This document shows, in pieces, positions 6,788-12,523 of a stretch of DNA of 12,523 nucleotides. The DNA lies in the NCBI GenBank assembly GCA_023485185.1, contig JAMCZP010000045.1, forward strand, positions 1 to 12,523. Direction: 5' to 3'. Positions within the stretch are counted from its first letter, which is position 1, and every line of letters starts with the position of its first letter. Source of the stretch: Gammaproteobacteria bacterium (lineage in GTDB: Bacteria; Pseudomonadota; Gammaproteobacteria; Pseudomonadales; Halomonadaceae). The notes beneath the pieces are model-generated. The model saw only the letters and a list, made by a program, of their open reading frames with translations, made no database searches and was not told the DNA's origin. A program made the position numbers and the translations under genes.

Positions 6788-8163
6788 CCGTTGTTGTCGG
6801 TTGTGGAGCGGGCTTCTCAGGTGACCGTACCGATGCCGCTGTGCCGCTGGTGGATGCGCTCCTCAGATATGATGCACCGCGTGCCCTTATGTTCGAAACG
6901 CTCGGAGAGCGAACCTTGGCAGCGGCACAACTGGCACGACTCAAAGACTCTGATGGAGGAGACGAACCGTTACTGGAGGCATTCTTGTCACCGGTACTTG
7001 GTGAGTGCCTCCGCAATGACGTCGCCGTGCTGGGAAACTTTGGTGCGGCGAACCCCGAAGCGGCTCGTCGCCGGGTAGCAGGTCTGGCGTTACGTGCAGG
7101 CATCGATGATGCCCGCATCGCAGTGATTCAGGGAGACGATGTCCGTGAGCAGATGTACGCGCTCGACTGGCAGCCCTGGGAAGGAGAGCGTCGCTCGCTG
7201 CCAGAGCTCAAACATGTGGTGGCCGCCAATGTTTACCTCGGTGCTGATGCGCTGGTAGATGCCTTATCTCAGGAGGCTCAGGTGGTGATCACTGGGCGTG
7301 TGGCCGACCCTGCCTTGGCGTTGGCACCGCTGCGTCACCATCATGGTTGGGCTTATGATGACTGGGACCGCATAGCTGCCGGGACTCTGGCGGGGCACCT
7401 GATTGAGTGTGGGGCTCAGGTGACAGGTGGTTATTTTGCTGATCCAGGCTTTAAGGATGTCCATGACATGGTAAACCTCGGGTACCCCATCGTTGAAGTG
7501 GAACGCGATGGGAGCCTGATAGTGACTAAACCTCTTGGTACGGGTGGCTTGGTTACCGAGCAGACTGTCAAAGAGCAGCTTCTCTATGAGATTCACGATC
7601 CAAGTGCCTACGTGACTCCGGATGTGGTCCTAGACCTTACTAGTGTTGAGATTCGCCAAGTAGGCCGTGACCGCGTATCGGTAAAAGGTGTGCGTGGAAA
7701 GCCGGCACCGGAAAGGCTCAAGACCACCATTAGCTTTCTCGAAGGTTACCAAGGGGAAGCAGAAATCTCTTATGCAGGGCCAAATGCACTGGCGAGAGCC
7801 AAGCTGGCACGAGATACGCTACGTCAGCGCTTGGCTAGCCGGTGTCCGGCTGACATGAAGTCACGCTTCGATTTGATCGGAGTTTCAAGCGTGTTCGATG
7901 GTGATTCATCGGTTTGGAGAGACATTTCAGATGGATTGTCAGAAGATATTCGTCTGCGTCTCGCTGTAGAACATGCGCAACGTGCTGTTGTAGAGCTAGC
8001 GACTCAAGAATTGCTCGCCTTATATTGCTGTGGGCCGGCTGGAGGAGGCGGTGTGCGTCGCCATCATACCCGCCGTCTCAAGACCGCTTCTTACCTTGTT
8101 CGCCGTGATCAAATAAAGCCGCGGGTAAGTATTTGTCAGGGGAGGAGTGCCCGTGAACAGTGA
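6784..8163 (+). CDS. AtuA-like protein (DUF1446, acyclic terpene utilisation family)
   Basis: A 459-residue cytoplasmic protein of the DUF1446/AtuA N-terminal family. Visible family features are the opening 'VVGCGAGFSGDR' (4-15), 'ETLGERTLAAAQLAR', 'VLGNFGAANPEAARRRV', 'VITGRVADPALALAPL' (about 166-181), 'CGAQVTGGYFADPG' (about 208-221) and 'PLGTGGLVTEQTVKEQLLYEI' (about 250-270). AtuA is named from the Pseudomonas citronellol/geraniol pathway, but its reaction is not established. None of the other Atu genes (biotin-dependent geranyl-CoA carboxylase, isohexenylglutaconyl-CoA hydratase) is here, so a terpene role is not supported. The position after a dehydrogenase and a BKACE suggests a step on a keto acid or its CoA ester (inference). 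The start overlaps the BKACE stop as ATGA, with a gggggagagg ribosome site. The last residues (after 'RRDQIKPRV') look like an unconserved tail that runs over the start of the next gene. Confidence 0.88.
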   Translation: MTVVVGCGAGFSGDRTDAAVPLVDALLRYDAPRALMFETLGERTLAAAQLARLKDSDGGDEPLLEAFLSPVLGECLRNDVAVLGNFGAANPEAARRRVAGLALRAGIDDARIAVIQGDDVREQMYALDWQPWEGERRSLPELKHVVAANVYLGADALVDALSQEAQVVITGRVADPALALAPLRHHHGWAYDDWDRIAAGTLAGHLIECGAQVTGGYFADPGFKDVHDMVNLGYPIVEVERDGSLIVTKPLGTGGLVTEQTVKEQLLYEIHDPSAYVTPDVVLDLTSVEIRQVGRDRVSVKGVRGKPAPERLKTTISFLEGYQGEAEISYAGPNALARAKLARDTLRQRLASRCPADMKSRFDLIGVSSVFDGDSSVWRDISDGLSEDIRLRLAVEHAQRAVVELATQELLALYCCGPAGGGGVRRHHTRRLKTASYLVRRDQIKPRVSICQGRSAREQ

Positions 8164-8476
8164 GTTGCGCCTACTACATAGTTATGCTCATGCGCGCGCA
8201 GGAGACAAAGGAGAGCGCTTGAATGTGGCAGTGTTTGTCTATGATGAAGATAATTATGATTGGCTGCTTAGGGAGTTGACTGAGGAGCGTGTGGAAGCAC
8301 TTTTCTCGCACCGTGGTATCGTAAGGGCCAAGAGGTACTCTATGCCTAACATCTTCGGTGTGAATATCGTGATCGATGATGTTTTGCAGGGGGGCGTTAA
8401 TGGGTCTTTAAATCTTGATGGTCATGGAAAAACACTGTCAGGGTTGCTGTTAAGTATGCCTGTGATGCCGCCTTGA
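8153..8476 (+). CDS. Small AtuA-like C-terminal domain protein
   Basis: A 107-residue protein matching the stand-alone ferredoxin-fold domain that forms the C-terminus of many AtuA proteins. The diagnostic motif 'HARAGDKGERLNV' (13-25) is present, followed by the usual 'MPNIFGVNIVIDDVLQGGVNGSLNLDGHGKTLSG' region. It presumably binds the DUF1446 protein encoded just upstream; its own function is unknown. I chose GTG at 8153 rather than the earlier in-frame GTG at 8147 because the excellent ribosome site aggggaggag (about 8137-8146) leaves the correct 7-base spacing only to 8153. The gene overlaps the upstream stop by 11 bases in another frame, so the pair could also be read as one fused gene split by a frameshift, but the ribosome site argues for two real genes. 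The coding region is clearly more AT-rich than the rest of the operon. Confidence 0.82.
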   Translation: MNSELRLLHSYAHARAGDKGERLNVAVFVYDEDNYDWLLRELTEERVEALFSHRGIVRAKRYSMPNIFGVNIVIDDVLQGGVNGSLNLDGHGKTLSGLLLSMPVMPP

Positions 8477-8581
8477 TATTGAGCTTTTCTCTAACTTCTT
8501 TGTGAGGCTGGCTTCTGTATGCCGGCGAATATTTTAATGGATTGATGTTTTTTAGGTGCGGCTCGATGGGAGGAGCTAGGA

Positions 8582-8616
8582 GCAACCCGCGCATTTTTTG
8601 TGCATGCGTGGGTTGC
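8582..8616. terminator. Hairpin between convergent operons, probable bidirectional terminator
   Basis: gcaacccgcgca (8582-8593) pairs with tgcgtgggttgc (8605-8616), a 12-bp stem with one G-U wobble and an 11-base loop that contains six T. It lies between the stop of the AtuA-like gene (8476) and the stop of livF (8638), the expected place for transcription stop of both converging operons. There is no T run directly after the stem on either strand, so classical intrinsic termination is not certain. No gene is seen in the rest of the 161-bp gap 8477-8637. Confidence 0.55.
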
Positions 8617-8637
8617 AAGATATTCGGTTGATGTGGT

Positions 8638-9363
8638 TTATAGCCCTAAATAAGCTTTTCTAATCAAGTCGCTGTTCCTAAGCTCATGTGATGGCCCCTC
8701 AATAACCTGATGGCCGTTTTCTAGGACATAAGCGCGGTCACTGACCTGTAAAACCTGGTTTACATTTTGCTCTACTAACAATATGGGCATTCCTGTGTCA
8801 GCGACTCTTCGAATTGATGCCATCACGTCTTTAACCAGTAATGGGGATAGCCCTAAGCTTGGCTCATCAAGAAGAAGCATCTTGGGCCCAAGCATCAACC
8901 CTCGCGCAATGGCAACCATTTGTTGCTGGCCACCTGAAAGCTGAGCCGCCTTTTCTTTCGCATATTTTTTAAGGTCAGGAAACAGCGTGTGCACTTTTTC
9001 TAAGTTCTCTTCACGATCATTTCTCGATTCAGGTAAGAACGCCCCTAAAAGCAAGTTGTCATGAACAGTTAAGTTACCAAACAATTGTCTCCCCATTGGC
9101 ACATGGGCTAAGCCTAGCTTAGCCATTTCATGCGGCTTCTTTCCTGAGGTCTCTACGCCATTAAAGTGGATGCTCCCTGCCCAAGGCTTTATCATTCCCG
9201 ATATGGCTCGTAATATGGTGGATTTACCACTCCCATTTCCGCCAATCAAGCCTACCAGCTCACCTTCCCTTACGTTTAACGATGCATCCATCACGACTTT
9301 AAGTGAGCCATATCCTAGATCCACGTGTTGGACGTCAAGAACGGATTGCTTTTTTTCTGCCAT
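8638..9363 (-). CDS. livF: Branched-chain amino acid-type ABC transporter ATPase LivF
   Basis: A 241-residue ATP-binding subunit of the LivF type. Walker A is GGNGSGKST (41-49), the signature is LSGGQQQ (142-148), and Walker B with the catalytic Glu is MLLLDE (162-167). The switch His is missing at its usual place: 'ILLVEQNVNQVL' has VEQN where many ABC proteins have a His, which is normal for LivF proteins. The Q-loop region reads 'HVPMGRQLF' where LivF usually has VPEGR; similar Met forms exist in related transporters. It powers uptake together with LivG on the cytoplasmic face of LivH/LivM. It is the last gene of the operon and its start overlaps the livG stop as ATGA (9361-9365 region), with ggagaag upstream. 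Substrate cannot be inferred from the ATPase; members of this class import branched-chain amino acids, amides, urea or aromatic acids. Confidence 0.94.
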   Translation of the reverse strand: MAEKKQSVLDVQHVDLGYGSLKVVMDASLNVREGELVGLIGGNGSGKSTILRAISGMIKPWAGSIHFNGVETSGKKPHEMAKLGLAHVPMGRQLFGNLTVHDNLLLGAFLPESRNDREENLEKVHTLFPDLKKYAKEKAAQLSGGQQQMVAIARGLMLGPKMLLLDEPSLGLSPLLVKDVMASIRRVADTGMPILLVEQNVNQVLQVSDRAYVLENGHQVIEGPSHELRNSDLIRKAYLGL

Positions 9364-10079
9364 CAGTCTTCTCCAAGGTAAGCTGTTACCACTTTGGGGT
9401 TTTTGATGACCTCATTAGGCAATCCTTCGGCGATGACACTGCCTTCGGCCATTACGACCACATGGTTTGATAGCTCAATAATGGCTTCCATAATGTGCTC
9501 GACCATTATTATGGTTATATTCAAGCTTGTTAAGTTTCTGACAAACTCAATCATCTCGCGAAGAGCCGGCGGGTTTAGTCCCGCCATCATTTCATCCAAG
9601 AATAAAAGTTTTGGCTTTACTGCTAGTGCTTTGGCTAGCTCAAGGCGACGGCGTCTTGCCAAGTTGAGGTCGAGAGCTGGCTGATCATATCGATCAGCCA
9701 GCCCAACTTGCTCAAGCATCTGCATTGCAAGCCTCTCTGCTTGCTTCCGTCTTGGCTCTTTTAAAAATGCGGCGACTAGAACATTCTCAACAAGAGTCAG
9801 CTCTTCAAATGGCCTTTCGGTCTGGAATGTACGCCCCATGCCAGCACGAATTCTCTTGTAGGGTGGGAGAGTGGTAATGTCAGTGTCCGCTAAATGAATT
9901 CTTCCTGCGGTTAAAGGCACGAAACCTGTTAGGGCATTGAAGAGAGTGGTTTTTCCAGCTCCATTCGGCCCGATAAGGCCTAGGACCTCACCTTGGTTGA
10001 CATCGATGGAGACGTTGTTTACAGCCACTACGCCCCCAAATTTGACAGTTATGTCTTTAGCTCTGAGCGCGCTTGGCAT
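9363..10079 (-). CDS. livG: Branched-chain amino acid-type ABC transporter ATPase LivG
   Basis: A 238-residue ATP-binding subunit of the LivG type. Walker A is GPNGAGKTT (37-45), the Q-loop Gln is Q86 in 'RTFQTERPF', and Walker B with the catalytic Glu is LLFLDE (158-163) followed by 'MMAGLNP'. The switch region reads 'IIMVEHIM' with the His present. The ABC signature is degenerate: LNLARRR (138-144) stands where LSxGQ(Q)R is expected. In paired LivG/LivF ATPases one degenerate signature is tolerated, and I recall similar 'LxLAxRRRLELA' forms in this family, so the protein is probably functional. Its start lies inside livM (23-base overlap, 10057-10079) and has an aggagg ribosome site 4 bases upstream. 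It works as a dimer with LivF. Confidence 0.93.
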   Translation of the reverse strand: MPSALRAKDITVKFGGVVAVNNVSIDVNQGEVLGLIGPNGAGKTTLFNALTGFVPLTAGRIHLADTDITTLPPYKRIRAGMGRTFQTERPFEELTLVENVLVAAFLKEPRRKQAERLAMQMLEQVGLADRYDQPALDLNLARRRRLELAKALAVKPKLLFLDEMMAGLNPPALREMIEFVRNLTSLNITIIMVEHIMEAIIELSNHVVVMAEGSVIAEGLPNEVIKNPKVVTAYLGED

Positions 10080-11010
10080 AAGTCCTCCTGATCAGGTAGC
10101 GGGCGGGTTCACCAATGATTCCGCGAGGCATGAAGATAACAACCAGCATTATAAGAAGCCCGTAAATGAGCATGTTTGCTTCTGCAAATGTGGTGCGGAA
10201 TACTTCGCCTGAACCTATAATTAAAACAGCCCCCGCAGCTGGTCCCCAGATGGTTCCTCGACCCCCTATAATAGCAGTGAGGGCAATTTGTACTGAGAGC
10301 AGTAGGAAAAATATGAAATGTGGCTCTAGGAACGAAAGGAATATGGCGTAAATACCTCCGCCGAGAGCTGTCAACCCTGCAGATATCATGAAAGCTTTGA
10401 GTTTTATAGTTGCCGGATTGATTCCTGATGCCATCGCTGAGCTTTCGTCTTCTCGAACTGCTCTTAGTTGGTACCCAAATTTGCTTCTGGATATACTAAT
10501 TACAGTAAAAATACAGAGCGCTGCAAATGCAAGAGCAAGGTAAAAGTTTGTTTCCCGTGCAAACAAGTCTACGCCAAAAGGTTCAGGTAGGCTGAATATG
10601 AACACACCTGTTGCTCCACCGGTAAGCCATCCTTCATTTATTGATATGAGTCGTATTATTTCTGCTATTGCAATAGTGGATAATGTGAAATAAGGCCCTG
10701 TCAGTTTGAATGTCAATTTTCCCCAGGCGAAAGCAAGAGCTGCTGCTGATGCCATGCCCATGGCAATGGTCCACCATGGATCTAGACCATGATGAGTAGC
10801 TCCAACTGCGACAAAATAGCCTCCAAGGCCTACAAAACTTGCATGTCCTAGGCTAACTTGTCCAGCCCAACCTCCTAAAATATCCCAAGCAGTAGCCCAC
10901 CCGACAAATAAAAGCAAAGTTATAGCTATTGACAAATAGCCTGGGAATAATAGGGGGTAAAAAGCCCCAACTATGACTATGCAGAGAAGAGCAATCATGT
11001 GCTTGTTCAT
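10057..11010 (-). CDS. livM: Branched-chain amino acid-type ABC transporter permease LivM
   Basis: A 317-residue inner-membrane permease of the LivM family. Hydrophobic segments begin at the N-terminus (residues 5-22) and continue throughout, consistent with the family's eight to ten helices. The family signature 'GGWAGQVSLGHASFVGLGGY' lies at about residues 46-65, and 'ALTAIIGGRGTIWGPAAGA' followed by 'LLIMLVVIFMPRGIIG' is the usual C-terminal EAA-like coupling region and final helix. It forms the transport channel with LivH. The start overlaps the livH stop as ATGA (11007-11010). Base composition is AT-richer than in the TRAP operon. Substrate is not predictable. Confidence 0.94.
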   Translation of the reverse strand: MNKHMIALLCIVIVGAFYPLLFPGYLSIAITLLLFVGWATAWDILGGWAGQVSLGHASFVGLGGYFVAVGATHHGLDPWWTIAMGMASAAALAFAWGKLTFKLTGPYFTLSTIAIAEIIRLISINEGWLTGGATGVFIFSLPEPFGVDLFARETNFYLALAFAALCIFTVISISRSKFGYQLRAVREDESSAMASGINPATIKLKAFMISAGLTALGGGIYAIFLSFLEPHFIFFLLLSVQIALTAIIGGRGTIWGPAAGAVLIIGSGEVFRTTFAEANMLIYGLLIMLVVIFMPRGIIGEPARYLIRRTYAKRAQS

Positions 11011-11891
11011 ACGCGATTCACCGTTTTGCCGAACAGTCCTTCAGGGCGAAGGAGAAGAACTAGGAGAAATACTACAAGGCCATAAGCATCACGGTAGTCC
11101 GATGTGATGTATGAAGCGCCCAGTACTTCCACTACTCCTAGCAGCAAACCTCCTGCGATCGCTGCGCCTATATTTCCTAACCCCCCTAGCACAGTAACGA
11201 CAAATGCTTTTAACGTGAATATTGCGCCCGAAAAGGTAGGAGTTGCGAAAAGCAAGGGAATTAGAGCAACCCCCGCGGCGACGGCAAGTGACGCACCTAT
11301 CCCAAATACGATGGCTTCTATGCGGCGAGTGTTGATGCCGACTAATTCAGCTCCAAGCCGATTCTCTGATGTGGCTCGTATGGCTCTACCCAGCTCTGTG
11401 CGGTTAAGCAAAATGTAGAGCCCTCCAATGATGACTAAGGTGGCAATTCCTGCAAGAACCAGTATTACAGAAAGACTTATTTCGCCAATGGAGAATGTTG
11501 ATGAGGAATATGGTGTGTTAACTGATTTCGGTTCTGCACCAAAAGTTAGTAGTAGTATATTTCCAATAACCAAGGCTAAGCCCAGTGTCACAAGTAGAGA
11601 GCTTTCTGGAGGAGCATTCACTAAGCGAGACAAAACAACTCGCTGTATGGCTACGCCAATAAAGAAAGCAACCGGCATTGCCAGGACCAGAGAGAGGTAC
11701 GGATCCCATTCAAAAAGCGTATATAGGAGTACCGCACCATACATGCCTAAAACCACAAAATCACCATGGGCGAAGTTGATGGTTTTCATTACGCCAAAAA
11801 CCAAGGTTAGGCCAACTCCGATTAGCGCATAGACGCCGCCAATCAATAGCCCGTTAGATAGATTCTGTAAAAAAGACACATAGTCAAACAT
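11007..11891 (-). CDS. livH: Branched-chain amino acid-type ABC transporter permease LivH
   Basis: A 294-residue inner-membrane permease of the LivH family. The N-terminal signature 'GLTLVFGVMKTINFAHGDFV' is followed by a series of hydrophobic helices, 'GRAIRATSENRLGAELVGIN' is the conserved cytoplasmic loop that contacts the ATPases, and 'VTVLGGLGNIGAAIAGGLLLG' is the usual late motif. It pairs with LivM. I chose the ATG at 11889-11891 rather than the GTG at 11892-11894 because the gagagg ribosome site sits 5 bases before the ATG but only 2 before the GTG. The gene starts about 37 bases after the receptor stop, within one operon. Confidence 0.93.
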   Translation of the reverse strand: MFDYVSFLQNLSNGLLIGGVYALIGVGLTLVFGVMKTINFAHGDFVVLGMYGAVLLYTLFEWDPYLSLVLAMPVAFFIGVAIQRVVLSRLVNAPPESSLLVTLGLALVIGNILLLTFGAEPKSVNTPYSSSTFSIGEISLSVILVLAGIATLVIIGGLYILLNRTELGRAIRATSENRLGAELVGINTRRIEAIVFGIGASLAVAAGVALIPLLFATPTFSGAIFTLKAFVVTVLGGLGNIGAAIAGGLLLGVVEVLGASYITSDYRDAYGLVVFLLVLLLRPEGLFGKTVNRV

Positions 11892-11928
11892 CACGACCTC
11901 TCTGGTTGCACCAAGCTTATGTTATATG

Positions 11929-12523
11929 TTATCTGCTTTGCCAAGCTGGCGTTGGGAACCGAATTTCTTCAGCTGCGAGGTCATCTGGAAATACTGTTAC
12001 GTGCTGGCCATCTTGAATTTGAAGAACCAGGCTGCGTATTGGGTTCTGTCCTTGAAATCCATCGAAATCTTCAAATGCCACATGAGTCACGGGAGTGTCG
12101 AGGTTGGTGTTCGCCAGTGCATCTCTGATATCACTTCTGTCAAGTGAGGCTGCACGCTCAATGGCATCCGCTGCGACTCTCATGGCAAGATAGCCTTCTG
12201 CTTCATAGAACGTCGGCTCTTCGCCTGTTTTTTCTTTCAGTCGCTCATAAAGATCATCAACCCCATCATATTGGACGTCTTTGCTCCAGCTAACCACAGT
12301 TGCAACATATTCGGCAAGGTCACCTACTTGGTTGATGAAACTTGGTAGGGCCGCGCCAGTGTCGATTGCGACTGCCTTTGCATTAAGGTTTACTTCGCGC
12401 ATTTGCCTTGCGATGGCAACACCATCTTCTGCGTAGGCTACAATGTACAGTAAATCAGGGCTGCTTGAGCGAAAGCGATTAAGAATCGGCCTGAAATCCG
12501 AAGTCCCTTGATCGTACGACTGC
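11929..12523 (-). CDS. Periplasmic substrate-binding protein of the ABC importer, C-terminal part
   Basis: A gene that enters from the right edge on the minus strand; about 198 C-terminal residues are visible and the reading frame is open to the window end. The frame continues through the Met codon at 12400-12402, so that is not a start. The visible part begins around 'SYDQGTSDFRPILNRFRSSSPDLLYIV', which is the standard helix-strand preceding the hinge in LivK-type (type 1 periplasmic binding) receptors, and continues with 'FYEAEGYLAMRVAADAIERA' and the terminal 'FDGFQGQNPIRSLVLQIQDG' region typical of the family. It would deliver ligand to LivH/LivM. The signal peptide and most ligand contacts lie outside the window, so the substrate cannot be guessed. 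First visible gene of the liv operon; the promoter is outside. Confidence 0.9.
   Translation of the reverse strand, partial: QSYDQGTSDFRPILNRFRSSSPDLLYIVAYAEDGVAIARQMREVNLNAKAVAIDTGAALPSFINQVGDLAEYVATVVSWSKDVQYDGVDDLYERLKEKTGEEPTFYEAEGYLAMRVAADAIERAASLDRSDIRDALANTNLDTPVTHVAFEDFDGFQGQNPIRSLVLQIQDGQHVTVFPDDLAAEEIRFPTPAWQSR

Noticed and set aside
8147..8152. Earlier GTG start for the small AtuA-like gene
   Set aside because: The ribosome site ends directly against it, leaving no usable spacing; the in-frame GTG at 8153 has a 7-base spacing.
6784..8476. Terpene (citronellol/geraniol) degradation cluster
   Set aside because: Only AtuA-family genes are present; the carboxylase, hydratase and citronellyl-CoA dehydrogenase genes that define the atu pathway are absent from the window.
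8397..8618. Minus-strand open frame of 73 codons in the convergent gap
   Set aside because: It overlaps the AtuA-like gene in antisense, starts inside the terminator hairpin and has no family signature.
12400..12402. Met codon as start of the receptor gene at the right edge
   Set aside because: The frame stays open upstream to the window end and the upstream residues (including DLLYIVAYAEDGVAIARQM) match the LivK-type fold, so this is an internal Met of a truncated gene.
1..12523. CRISPR array, tRNA or rRNA genes, complete insertion sequences, riboswitches
   Set aside because: No regularly spaced direct repeats, tRNA cloverleaf, rRNA core motif, transposase or known aptamer pattern was seen on either strand.

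Overview
The window looks like accessory DNA from a Gram-negative bacterium. The gene families (TAXI-type TRAP transporter, branched-chain-amino-acid-type ABC transporter, LysR regulator, BKACE and AtuA family enzymes) and the moderately high GC of the left two thirds suit a marine or halophilic gammaproteobacterium such as a Halomonas relative. That placement is a guess from gene content, not from a phylogenetic marker.

Layout. (1) Bases 1-263: the C-terminal end of an Mrr-type restriction endonuclease, cut by the window edge. It carries a striking 26-bp perfect inverted repeat (1-26 against 192-217). (2) Bases 264-1118: about 855 bp with no convincing gene but several dyads, possibly a decayed mobile element or a structured RNA. 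(3) Bases 1119-2021 (minus): a LysR regulator divergent from the next operon, with a 130-bp shared control region. (4) Bases 2152-8476 (plus): a tight six-gene operon. It encodes a TAXI solute receptor, a fused TRAP permease, a 3-hydroxyacyl-CoA dehydrogenase-fold enzyme, a BKACE/DUF849 beta-keto acid cleavage enzyme, an AtuA/DUF1446 protein and a separate small AtuA-like C-terminal domain protein. Three successive junctions are 4-base ATGA overlaps and the last is an 11-base overlap. (5) Bases 8477-8637: a convergent intergenic region with a strong hairpin. (6) Bases 8638-12523 (minus): a branched-chain-amino-acid-type ABC importer, in transcription order receptor (partial) - LivH - LivM - LivG - LivF, visibly more AT-rich than the left side.

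How the genes may work together. The central operon reads as a complete uptake-plus-catabolism unit under the LysR protein. The TRAP system would import an organic acid, the dehydrogenase would oxidise a beta-hydroxy group to a beta-keto group, and the BKACE enzyme would cleave the beta-keto acid with acetyl-CoA to give acetoacetate and a shortened acyl-CoA. The AtuA pair would carry out an as yet unassigned step. The first two enzymes parallel carnitine catabolism (carnitine 3-dehydrogenase plus dehydrocarnitine cleavage), but the transporter and the AtuA pair differ, and the BKACE deviates from the Kce-type active-site pattern. I consider this operon the main candidate for an undescribed pathway. 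The ABC importer next door is a separate, convergently transcribed unit whose substrate cannot be read from the sequence.
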